From contig DASSOG010000032.1 in assembly GCA_035700805.1 (NCBI GenBank), positions 87,894 through 151,893 on the forward strand: a DNA stretch of 64,000 bases, read 5' to 3'. Positions 40,356 through 47,124 of the stretch are shown here, in pieces (position 1 is the first letter of the stretch; every line of letters starts with the position of its first letter). The DNA comes from JAGWRI01 sp035700805. Its GTDB lineage: Bacteria; Gemmatimonadota; Gemmatimonadetes; Gemmatimonadales; Gemmatimonadaceae. The position numbers and the translations under genes were made by a program. The notes beneath the pieces were generated by a model. That model ran no database searches. It was not told where the DNA came from and saw only the letters and a program-made list of their open reading frames with translations.

Positions 40356-40966
40356 TTCGGCTTCCCGGCGGTCACGGCCTGCAGCGCGTCCTGCAGGAAC
40401 CCGTCCATGGACTGCGTGGAATACAGGATGATGGGCACCCGCCCCTCGTAACGCAGGCTGAACGTCGTGTCCGACAACGGCACGTACGTCACGCCCTCGA
40501 TCTTGTCGCCCACCTGGGCCAGCGACGGCGGCACCACGCCAAACTCGCGCCGGTACTCAAAGATCCGCTGCGCCAGCAGGAACATCGCGAATCGCATATC
40601 GGCGTTCTTCTTCGCCGTGATGGCCGCCCGGTCAATCTGCGGCCCCCAGATCCACGCGGGCCTGGCCGCGTACGAATACAGCATGAACGCAAAGGCCGCG
40701 ATGGTCATCAGCGGAATCCAGACCCGCGGACGCGGCAGCGCCAGGGGCGTCGCGCGCGCAAGCCGCACCACGTACTCCATCACTTCCGCCACCATCTTCG
40801 CGCGGTCCAGCGGCGTGGACGTGTCCTCCACGGGCGGAAGGATCACGTTGGCTGGCGGTGGAGATGACGGGGAGGGCGGCGTGCCCTCGTCGGCAGGTCG
40901 GGTCAACTGGCTGGGCCTCGCTGGATGCGGCGCGACGGACGGGCCACCGTGCGCGCGGCCCGCCAT
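40352..40966 (-). CDS. Single-pass membrane protein cotranscribed with pilin-like gene
   Basis: 204 aa, unrecognised. The start ATG 40966 is supported by a TAGCTT box 8 nt upstream. A Pro/Ser-rich cytoplasmic segment (about 1-75) precedes one membrane helix (VWIPLMTIAAFAFMLYSY, about 82-99). The extracytoplasmic part has KKNADMRFAMFLLAQRIFEY and FGVVPPSLAQVGDKIEGVTY, with the local pattern of pseudopilin-like globular domains. Coupling to the pilin gene suggests a minor pseudopilin, assembly factor or shared substrate. That is inference. Confidence 0.6.
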   Translation of the reverse strand: MAGRAHGGPSVAPHPARPSQLTRPADEGTPPSPSSPPPANVILPPVEDTSTPLDRAKMVAEVMEYVVRLARATPLALPRPRVWIPLMTIAAFAFMLYSYAARPAWIWGPQIDRAAITAKKNADMRFAMFLLAQRIFEYRREFGVVPPSLAQVGDKIEGVTYVPLSDTTFSLRYEGRVPIILYSTQSMDGFLQDALQAVTAGKPK

Positions 40967-40974
40967 GCCACTCG

Positions 40975-40980
40975 AAGCTA
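40975..40980 (-). promoter_or_regulatory. Candidate -10 box for the membrane protein/pilin pair
   Basis: TAGCTT on the minus strand ends 8 nt before the ATG at 40966. A TTCCGC sits 17 bp upstream as a weak -35. It repeats the short-leader arrangement seen elsewhere in the window. Confidence 0.4.
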
Positions 40981-41039
40981 TCCACGCGCCGGCCCCCGCG
41001 GAAAGCCCCGCATCGGTGGAGGGGGACGACTCCGCATCC

Positions 41040-41045
41040 TATATT
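41040..41045 (+). promoter_or_regulatory. Candidate -10 box for purE-purK
   Basis: TATATT at 41040-41045, with TGGAGG 17 bp upstream as a weak -35. The predicted leader is about 30 nt. No PRPP- or purine-type riboswitch is obvious in it. Confidence 0.4.
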
Positions 41046-41080
41046 ACCGCGCGCACCCTCTCTCACTCCGGGTTCCTGCC

Positions 41081-41629
41081 ATGCCAGCAGCGCGCGCCCC
41101 CCGCTCCTCCAGACCAGCTCCGCCCTCGGCCGCCCCCTGGGTGGGCATCATCATGGGCAGCAAGTCCGACCTCACGCACATGCGCGCCGCGGCCGACACG
41201 CTCGCCGCGCTGGAAGTGCCCCACGAAGTACGCGTGGTCTCGGCGCACCGCACCCCCGACTGGATGTTCGAATACGCCGCCACCGCCGAGACCCGCGGCC
41301 TCGAGGTCATCATCGCCGCCGCCGGCGGCGCCGCCCACCTGCCCGGCATGGTCGCCGCCAAGACGCTCCTCCCGGTGCTCGGCGTCCCGATTCCCGCCAC
41401 GCAACTCAACGGACTCGACGCGCTGCTTTCCATTGTGCAGATGCCCAGGGGCGTGCCCGTCGGCACGCTCGCCGTGGGCGAACCCGGCGCCGTGAACGCG
41501 GCGCTGCTCGCCGCGGCCATCGTCGCGGGCCGGCACCCCGAAGTGCGCACCCGCCTGCGCCAGTGGCGCGAACACCGCACTGCCGACGTGCTCATCGAGA
41601 CCGACCTCGGCCCCACGCTCGCCAGATGA
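41081..41629 (+). CDS. purE: N5-carboxyaminoimidazole ribonucleotide mutase
   Basis: 182 aa, class I PurE, converting N5-CAIR to CAIR in purine synthesis. Motifs: GIIMGSKSDLTHMRAA (substrate phosphate loop), RVVSAHRTPDWMFEYA (catalytic His), VIIAAAGGAAHLPGMVAAKT and QMPRGVPVGTLAVGEPGAVN. A ~19-residue Pro/Ala/Ser-rich extension precedes the conserved core; ATG 41081 is the only good in-frame start near it. The stop overlaps the purK ATG by 4 nt, and presence of PurK confirms the bacterial two-step class. Confidence 0.95.
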   Translation: MPAARAPRSSRPAPPSAAPWVGIIMGSKSDLTHMRAAADTLAALEVPHEVRVVSAHRTPDWMFEYAATAETRGLEVIIAAAGGAAHLPGMVAAKTLLPVLGVPIPATQLNGLDALLSIVQMPRGVPVGTLAVGEPGAVNAALLAAAIVAGRHPEVRTRLRQWREHRTADVLIETDLGPTLAR

Positions 41630-42765
41630 CGGTCGTCCCACCCGGCAGCACCATCGGCATCCTGGGCGGCGGACAACTGGGACGCATGACGGCCCAGGCC
41701 GCGCGCACCATGGGGTACGCCGTGCACGCCCTGGATCCCTCGCCTGACTGCCCCGCGCACGCCGTGGTGGACCGGCTGGTGACGGCCGCCTTTGATGACG
41801 CGGACGCCGCCGCCGACCTGGCGCGCCACTGCGACGTCGTCACGCTGGAAATCGAGCAGATCGCGCCGGCGGCCCTGGCCGCCGCGCAGCAGCACGCGCC
41901 CGTTCGCCCCGCCCCCGCCATCATCGCCGAGGTCCAGCATCGCGGCCGCCAGAAGGCCTGGCTCACCCATCACGACTTTCCCGTGGGGCCATATCGCAAC
42001 GTGCATTCGCTGCGCGACATGGAAGCCGCCGTGCGCGAACTCGGAAGCTGCTTCGTGAAGTCCTGCCACGGGGGCTACGACGGTCGCAGCCAGGTGCGCG
42101 TGGACACCGTGGACGCCTGCGCCGACGCGTGGCGCGCGCTGGGCGAGCGTGACGCGGTGGCGGAGGAAGCCCTGGATCTGGAGTGTGAGATTTCCGTCAT
42201 GGTGGCGCGGCGCCCCTCGGGGCAGGCCCGCGCGTATGCCCCGGCCCTCAACCACCATGTCAATCAGGTGCTCGCGTGGTCCGTGCTCCCCGCCCCCATC
42301 GCGCCCGAACTCGCGGCCCGCGCCGAAGCCATTGCCGTCGGCATGGCGCACGCGCTGTTACTGGAGGGGCTGCTGGGCGTCGAGATGTTCTGCACGCGCG
42401 ACGGGCGCCTCTACGTCAACGAGCTCGCGCCGCGTCCCCATAACTCATATCACGAGAGCGAGCGCGCCTGTCCCACCAGCCAGTTCGAGCAGTTCGTGCG
42501 GGCCGTCTGCGACTTGCCCCTGGGGGACGTCTCCATCATACAGCCGGCGGCCATCGTGAACCTCTTTGGCGACCTCTGGACCGACGGGCGCATGCCCGAC
42601 TTCACGCCGGCACTCGCCCTGCCGGGCGTGGGGCTCCATTTGTACGGCAAGACGTCAGCGCGCCCCGGGCGCAAGATGGGACACCTCTCAGCCACGGGCG
42701 CATCGCCGGACGAGGCGCTGGCCAACGCGCGCGCCGCGGCCGACGCTGTCGGCCGCCTGCGCTAA
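41626..42765 (+). CDS. purK: N5-carboxyaminoimidazole ribonucleotide synthase
   Basis: 379 aa ATP-grasp ligase that carboxylates AIR with ATP and bicarbonate, supplying PurE. N-terminal GSTIGILGGGQLGRMTAQAA (about 7-26) binds AIR. ATP-grasp sequence includes GSCFVKSCHGGYDGRSQVRV (about 140-159) with the ATP loop and VAEEALDLECEISVMVAR (about 180-197). The metal-binding end is FCTRDGRLYVNELAPRPHNS then YHESERACPTSQFEQ (about 254-288). The last 4 bp overlap the convergent uppS stop, so the two transcripts collide with no room for a terminator. Confidence 0.95.
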   Translation: MTVVPPGSTIGILGGGQLGRMTAQAARTMGYAVHALDPSPDCPAHAVVDRLVTAAFDDADAAADLARHCDVVTLEIEQIAPAALAAAQQHAPVRPAPAIIAEVQHRGRQKAWLTHHDFPVGPYRNVHSLRDMEAAVRELGSCFVKSCHGGYDGRSQVRVDTVDACADAWRALGERDAVAEEALDLECEISVMVARRPSGQARAYAPALNHHVNQVLAWSVLPAPIAPELAARAEAIAVGMAHALLLEGLLGVEMFCTRDGRLYVNELAPRPHNSYHESERACPTSQFEQFVRAVCDLPLGDVSIIQPAAIVNLFGDLWTDGRMPDFTPALALPGVGLHLYGKTSARPGRKMGHLSATGASPDEALANARAAADAVGRLR

Positions 42766-43487
42766 CTCGCCACCTGTTCCGGCACGCCCCCGAAGCGACG
42801 CTCCCGCGTGCCGAACTCGGCCAGCATCTGCCGAAAATCGTCAGCGGAAAAGTCGGGCCACATGCGCGGCGTGAACGCCAGTTCGGCGTAGGCGCACTCC
42901 CAGAGCAGGAAGTCGCTCAGGCGCTGCTCCCCGCCCGTGCGAATCAGCAGGTCCACGTCGCCGGGCGCCCCGCACCCATGGTCCACCTTGGCCAGCAGCG
43001 TGGCGAACTCCTCGCGCGACACCGGCGCGCCCGCCACGAGCGCCGCCGCCCGCAGCAGCGCATCGCGCGCCGAATAGTCCACCGCAATCCGCAGGAGCAT
43101 GTCGGAACACCCGGCGGTCAGGGACTCGGCTTCATCGATGGTGCCCACCAGGAACGCCGGCAGCCGGTCGCGCCGCCCGATGACCGTGAGCTTCACGCCG
43201 TTCTCCAGGCACCGGCGGGATTCGGCCAGCAGCGAACGCCGGAACAGCCGCATCAGCGCCGTCACTTCCACGCGCGGCCGGCGCCAGTTGTCCGCCGAGA
43301 ATGCGTAGAGCGTCAGGGTCCGCACCCCTGCATCGCGGGCCGTCTCGACAATGGTGCGGGCCGTGCGGACGCCGGCGCGATGGCCGGCGGTGCGCGGCAT
43401 GGCACGCCTGGTGGCCCAGCGGCCGTTGCCATCCATGATGATGGCCACGTGTTGCGGCGCGCGGGCCGAGGCAGCGGGCGGCGTCAT
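42762..43487 (-). CDS. uppS: Undecaprenyl diphosphate synthase (cis-prenyltransferase)
   Basis: 241 aa. It extends farnesyl diphosphate to undecaprenyl diphosphate, the carrier lipid for peptidoglycan and O-antigen. The signature HVAIIMDGNGRWATRRAM (about 13-30) carries the catalytic Asp19. Other cis-prenyltransferase marks are GHRAGVRTARTIVETARDAG, LTLYAFSADNWRRP, and near the C-terminus DLLIRTGGEQRLSDFLLWEC then AYAELAFTPRMWPDF. The start is ATG 43487, 3 nt after the stop of the winged-helix regulator gene. cdsA and dxr, frequent neighbours of uppS, are not here. Confidence 0.95.
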   Translation of the reverse strand: MTPPAASARAPQHVAIIMDGNGRWATRRAMPRTAGHRAGVRTARTIVETARDAGVRTLTLYAFSADNWRRPRVEVTALMRLFRRSLLAESRRCLENGVKLTVIGRRDRLPAFLVGTIDEAESLTAGCSDMLLRIAVDYSARDALLRAAALVAGAPVSREEFATLLAKVDHGCGAPGDVDLLIRTGGEQRLSDFLLWECAYAELAFTPRMWPDFSADDFRQMLAEFGTRERRFGGVPEQVAS

Positions 43488-43490
43488 CCC

Positions 43491-43910
43491 TCAGCCCTCC
43501 CGCGTGGCACGAATGAGCGCTTCCATATGGACCAGGTAGCGCTCCAGCGCGCGACGGCCCGCCACGGTGAGCGCGTACTGGGTCTTCGGCATCCGCCCCT
43601 CGAACGTCTTGGTGCAGGTCAGGTAGCCCGCTTCCTCCAGCTTGCGCGCGTGCACGCTCAGGTTGCCGTCGGTGGTCTGCATGAGCGCCTTGAGGTCATT
43701 GAAGCTGAGCCGGTCGTTCACGGCCAGCGCGCTCACGATCCCCAGCCGCATCCGCTCGTGAATCAGCCGATCCAGGTCCAGCGCGCTGCCCGGTTCCTGC
43801 GGCCCCTTCCCGCGCACGGACGTCAGCCGGCGCGCCGGGCTTCGCCCGCTGCCCGCCGCCGCGCGCTCACGCTCCACCTGGTCCTTGTGTACTGCGCTCG
43901 ACTTAGCCAC
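43491..43910 (-). CDS. Winged-helix transcriptional regulator
   Basis: 139 aa. The start is GTG 43910, overlapping the membrane-protein gene by 8 nt. A charged N-terminal extension (about 1-47) precedes a compact MarR/ArsR-like winged helix: LIHERMRLGIVSALAVND, RLSFNDLKALMQTTDGNLSV (recognition helix), HARKLEEAGYLTCTKTFEG and PKTQYALTVAGRRALERYL as the wing and last helix. No Cys ligands or effector domain are seen, so the sensing signal is unknown. The partner membrane gene precedes it and a matching inverted repeat lies in front of that gene, suggesting autoregulation. Confidence 0.82.
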   Translation of the reverse strand: MAKSSAVHKDQVERERAAAGSGRSPARRLTSVRGKGPQEPGSALDLDRLIHERMRLGIVSALAVNDRLSFNDLKALMQTTDGNLSVHARKLEEAGYLTCTKTFEGRMPKTQYALTVAGRRALERYLVHMEALIRATREG

Positions 43911-44529
43911 CGTGCCTCCGCACAATCAGGAACCCGAACACCACGTGCAATCCGCCAAATCCCGCCACCAGCAGCATCGTGTTCCACGCCGGCGGGGTGA
44001 ACAGCGCCACCACGCCCGCCACGATGAACGCCGCCCCCATCACCGGCACCGTCCGCACGGAATACGTGCCCGCCGCCGTCACCCCCGCCCCATACAGCAG
44101 CAGCCAGACGGCCGGCAGCATCACGTCCTGACCGCGGGCCATCAGCGCCACCGTCAGCGCCACACCCACCAGCACCGCCGGCGCAAAGGCCAGCACCAGC
44201 TTCTGTCCCGGCCCGGAGAACAGCGACACCCCGTTGGCCTTCGCCTTGCGCGACGTGGCCCACGCCGAGATGGTGCCCGCCACCACCGCCTCCACCAGCC
44301 AGACCGTCACCCAGCGATTCACCGTCGGCTGCGCGTCGGCCAGCACCGCGGCCACCACGGCCGTGGCGCCAATGATCATCTCGCCCCAGCCCGACACGGC
44401 GGTGAACGCGCCGGCCCGCTCCATCGTTTCGCGGATGAAGCGCAGGTTGTCCATCGCCCGCGTGTGCATCTCGGGGGGATCGGACGGCCGCGGGCGGCCA
44501 CTCGCAGATGTTGCCATGGCGTCAATCAT
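43903..44529 (-). CDS. Multi-pass membrane protein paired with winged-helix regulator
   Basis: 208 aa with start ATG 44529 (an alternative ATG at 44517 would give 204 aa). A hydrophilic N-terminus (about 1-35: MDNLRFIRETMERAGAF) is followed by about six hydrophobic segments, including WGEMIIGATAVVAAVLAD, WVTVWLVEAVVAGTISAWA, LVLAFAPAVLVGVALTVALM, LPAVWLLLYGAGVTAAGTY, VMGAAFIVAGVVALFTP and NTMLLVAGFGGLHVVFGFLI. Its close coupling to a small winged-helix gene is a common pair in bacterial genomes, but the biochemical role is unknown. It belongs in the cytoplasmic membrane. Confidence 0.7.
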   Translation of the reverse strand: MIDAMATSASGRPRPSDPPEMHTRAMDNLRFIRETMERAGAFTAVSGWGEMIIGATAVVAAVLADAQPTVNRWVTVWLVEAVVAGTISAWATSRKAKANGVSLFSGPGQKLVLAFAPAVLVGVALTVALMARGQDVMLPAVWLLLYGAGVTAAGTYSVRTVPVMGAAFIVAGVVALFTPPAWNTMLLVAGFGGLHVVFGFLIVRRHGG

Positions 44530-44550
44530 GCAGGCGCAAAGCACCGTTGG

Positions 44551-44571
44551 CAAGTACTTTGCAAGACAAAG
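44551..44571. promoter_or_regulatory. Candidate operator for the winged-helix/membrane pair
   Basis: CTTTG (44557-44561) and CAAAG (44567-44571) form an inverted repeat with a 5-bp spacer, adjoining the near-palindrome CAAGTACTTTG (44551-44561). It lies 22-42 bp before the ATG at 44529. This AT-rich island contrasts with its GC-rich surroundings and could be bound by the encoded regulator. Confidence 0.45.
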
Positions 44572-44698
44572 ATAGATCGGCCGCCGGCCGGCGCAACCCC
44601 TCCACCGGCGCCCGATGCGCCGCCCGGGATGGCGCCGCACCGGCCAGATACCCCGGCCACCCCCCAAACGCTCCACGGCAGACCGCCGCCGCCCGACG

Positions 44699-44704
44699 TA
44701 TCTT
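44699..44704 (+). promoter_or_regulatory. Candidate -10 box for the delta'-moaC unit
   Basis: TATCTT ends 6 nt before the GTG at 44711, predicting a leaderless mRNA. There is no convincing -35. Confidence 0.35.
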
Positions 44705-44710
44705 CCCCGC

Positions 44711-45784
44711 GTGTCGATCATCCCCCTGTTCGGGCATGCTTCCGTCTGGGCCAGGCTGGCCACCGCCGCCACCCGCGGAACCCTCCCCGCCAGCCTCCTC
44801 CTGCACGGACCCGCCGGCATCGGCAAGCAGCGCCTGGCGCTGCGCCTCACCCAGCACCTCCTGTGCGCCGGCGACCAGCCACCCTGCGGCACCTGCCAGC
44901 ACTGCCGCTACATGGACGCCCTCACTCACCCCGACCTGCACTGGATCTTTCCCCGCCCCCGCCTCAAGGATTCCAGCCCCGACGCGGACGACGTCTCGGC
45001 CGACTACGCGGCGGCCCTCGCCGAACGCGCCGATGCGCATGGGCTGTATGCCGCGCCAAGCGGCAGCGAGGGCATCTACACCGCCACCGTGCATGCCATG
45101 ATCCGCCACGCCGCGATCACCCCGGCCATGGCGACGCGCAAGGTGTTCCTGGTGGGCGACGCGGAACGCATGGTGCCACAGGCCGGCGCCGACGAGGCCG
45201 CGAACGCGTTCCTGAAGCTGCTGGAGGAACCCCCGGCCAACACGTTCATCATCCTCACCTCCAGCCGGCCGACGGGCCTGCTGCCCACCATCCGCTCCCG
45301 CGTGGTGTCCGTGCGCATGGCCCGCCTCGCCACCGCCGACGTCCAGGCGTTCGTGCAGCACGACCTGGTGCGCGCTCACCTGGACGAGATGGGCGTGGCC
45401 CGAGGACTCGACACCCGCGTCGAGCTGGCGCAGGGCGCGCCCGGCGCCCTGCTCTCGCAGCAGGCCTCCGGCGACGCGCTCGCTCGCGCCACGCACCTGC
45501 TGGATGCCGCGCTCGGCGGCCACCGCGCCGATCTCTTCCAGGCGGCGTTTGTCCAGGGCGCCACCGGCGCCCGCGGCGGATTTTCCGACGCGCTCGACGC
45601 CATGACCCTGCTGCTGGCCAGGCGCGCGCGCGCCGAGCTGGAACGCGGCAACGAAGCCGCCGCCCTGCACGCCGCGTCCGCGGTCAGCGCCGTGGCTCGT
45701 GCCAGGCGGCAGTCGGCCAGCAACGCCAACCCGCAACTGGTGGCATTCACCCTGCTGTCCGAACTGGAGGGCGTGCTCAGATGA
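44711..45784 (+). CDS. holB: DNA polymerase III delta'-like clamp-loader ATPase
   Basis: 357 aa, GTG start at 44711 (VSIIPLFGHASVWARLATAA). AAA+ clamp-loader features: P-loop LLLHGPAGIGKQRLALRLTQ (about 28-47), the structural zinc module CAGDQPPCGTCQHC (about 53-66), Walker B-like VFLVGDAERMVPQAGADEAA, and sensor 1 region NAFLKLLEEPPANTFIILTS then SRPTGLLPTIRSR. The P-loop Lys is present, unlike E. coli delta', so it may hydrolyse ATP. A short tau/gamma relative is the alternative, but length and the SRC-like SRP motif favour delta'. The stop overlaps moaC by 4 nt. Confidence 0.85.
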   Translation: MSIIPLFGHASVWARLATAATRGTLPASLLLHGPAGIGKQRLALRLTQHLLCAGDQPPCGTCQHCRYMDALTHPDLHWIFPRPRLKDSSPDADDVSADYAAALAERADAHGLYAAPSGSEGIYTATVHAMIRHAAITPAMATRKVFLVGDAERMVPQAGADEAANAFLKLLEEPPANTFIILTSSRPTGLLPTIRSRVVSVRMARLATADVQAFVQHDLVRAHLDEMGVARGLDTRVELAQGAPGALLSQQASGDALARATHLLDAALGGHRADLFQAAFVQGATGARGGFSDALDAMTLLLARRARAELERGNEAAALHAASAVSAVARARRQSASNANPQLVAFTLLSELEGVLR

Positions 45785-46260
45785 CCGACCACCTCTCGCA
45801 TGTGGGCCCGGACGGCAAGGCCAGGATGGTGGACGTCTCCGCCAAGCCGGTGACCGCCCGACAAGCGCGGGCGGCCGGCGCCATCCAGATGGCCCCGGCG
45901 ACCCTGGCCGCCATCCAGGCCAATTCAGTCGCCAAGGGAGACGTCCTGGGGGTGGCCCGGGTGGCCGGCATCATGGCCGCCAAGCGCACCGCTGAGCTCA
46001 TCCCGCTCTGCCACCCCATTCCGGTGGACGATATCCAGGTCCTCCTCACCCCCGACGCGGCCCTGCCGGGCATCCGGGTGGAGGCCATTACCCGGACCAG
46101 CGCCCGCACCGGCATTGAGATGGAAGCCATTGTGGCAGCAACCATGGCGCTGGTCACAGTGTATGACATGGCAAAGGCCCTGGACCGCGGAATGCGGATC
46201 ACGGACGTCCACCTGCTGGAAAAAACAGGTGGTTCCGGCGGGGATTGGCGGGGTAGTTGA
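45781..46260 (+). CDS. moaC: Cyclic pyranopterin monophosphate synthase
   Basis: 159 aa. With MoaA it makes cyclic pyranopterin monophosphate from GTP in molybdenum-cofactor synthesis. Family motifs: HVGPDGKARMVDVSAKPVT (N-terminal), GDVLGVARVAGIMAAKRTAE, LIPLCHPIPVDDIQV (about 74-88), ITRTSARTGIEMEAIVAATM and ALVTVYDMAKALDRGMRITD. Active-site Lys and Asp positions are retained. The start ATG 45781 overlaps the delta' stop (ATGA). No other mo-cofactor gene lies nearby. Confidence 0.95.
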   Translation: MTDHLSHVGPDGKARMVDVSAKPVTARQARAAGAIQMAPATLAAIQANSVAKGDVLGVARVAGIMAAKRTAELIPLCHPIPVDDIQVLLTPDAALPGIRVEAITRTSARTGIEMEAIVAATMALVTVYDMAKALDRGMRITDVHLLEKTGGSGGDWRGS

Positions 46261-46285
46261 AGTAGCGCTCGCGCCTAGCTATGCT
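46257..46285 (+). promoter_or_regulatory. Promoter of the short lytic transglycosylase gene
   Basis: TTGAAG (46257-46262) overlaps the moaC stop; a 17-bp spacer leads to TATGCT (46280-46285). The predicted leader is about 48 nt and includes GGGAG, 11 nt before the ATG. Confidence 0.6.
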
Positions 46286-46339
46286 CAAGGATGTCCACGA
46301 AGGGCCCGATAGACCTAACTCATTGGGAGCTCAGCTCTT

Positions 46340-47056
46340 ATGCGTGATCTATCTCGCACATATGTGCACCGGGGCGACGCCGCCCGACGACAGGAACGGA
46401 TGAAGCGGTTGGCCGTGATCGCCGGCTTTGGCCTGGCAGCGGCCGTGCTTCTGCTCCTCTATCCGTCGCCCGCGGCCAGGATGGCTCAGGCGGCGGTTCT
46501 TGCGAACAGGGCGTCCTCGGCGCCCCTCAGCCAGAACGCCACCCTGCGCTCGCAGTTGGCCGCCAGTCGCGGCCAGCTCTCCGCGCTGCAGGCGGAGCTT
46601 CGGCGCACCAACGAAATCATCGCATTTTCCAGCCGCTTCGGCGTACCGGCCGGCCTCACGGCCGACGTGTACGACGCGGCCATCAAGCAGCGGATCGACC
46701 CGGAACTGGCCTTCCGGCTGGTGAAACTGGAGAGCGATTTCAATCCGCACGCTATCAGCTCGGCGGGCGCGCTGGGCCTTACGCAGCTCATGCCGGCCAC
46801 CGCGCGGTTCTATGACCGTCACCTGCGGGACGACCAGCTCTTTGACCCGAAGATCAACCTGAGCATCGGGTTCCGGTACCTGCACTCGCTGGTGGCGCAG
46901 TACCCGCGCGACATCGGACGCGCCCTCCTGATCTACAACCGCGGCGGGGTGGCCGTGCAGGCGGCGCTTGCGCAGGGGCAGAACCCCACCAACGGCTACG
47001 ATCGCATCCTGCTCAAGGGATACCGCGGTCCGGGCATCCTCGTCGGCATCGACTGA
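46340..47056 (+). CDS. Membrane-anchored lytic transglycosylase (SLT domain)
   Basis: 238 aa. After a basic start, a hydrophobic segment (LAVIAGFGLAAAVLLLLYPS, about 24-43) acts as anchor or signal, then a short coiled coil (LRSQLAASRGQLSALQAELR). The SLT fold covers about 110-225: catalytic Glu131 in LVKLESDFNPHAISSAGALG, then LTQLMPATARFYD, INLSIGFRYLHSLVAQYPRD and RALLIYNRGGVAV. It cuts peptidoglycan with formation of 1,6-anhydro-muramic ends. A strong hairpin follows the stop. It is convergent to a second, LysM-bearing transglycosylase gene. Confidence 0.88.
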   Translation: MRDLSRTYVHRGDAARRQERMKRLAVIAGFGLAAAVLLLLYPSPAARMAQAAVLANRASSAPLSQNATLRSQLAASRGQLSALQAELRRTNEIIAFSSRFGVPAGLTADVYDAAIKQRIDPELAFRLVKLESDFNPHAISSAGALGLTQLMPATARFYDRHLRDDQLFDPKINLSIGFRYLHSLVAQYPRDIGRALLIYNRGGVAVQAALAQGQNPTNGYDRILLKGYRGPGILVGID

Positions 47057-47075
47057 ACCAGCACCAGGTTTGTCA

Positions 47076-47111
47076 GAAAGCGGGCGCGGCCATGAGGTCG
47101 CGCCCGCTTTC
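47076..47111. terminator. Bidirectional terminator between two lytic transglycosylase genes
   Basis: Perfect 13-bp stem GAAAGCGGGCGCG (47076-47088) / CGCGCCCGCTTTC (47099-47111), 10-nt loop. It lies 20 bp after the plus-strand gene and 14 bp after the minus-strand gene, so it can end both. The A-run and T-run at the stem base give a short U tract in either direction. Confidence 0.85.
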
Positions 47112-47124
47112 CGTTCTCCCACCG

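Noticed and set aside
43885..45780. Long plus-strand open frame through the regulator, membrane protein and delta' genes
   Set aside because: It is only a shadow frame joined to the moaC frame; the real moaC starts at 45781 and the others have clear families.
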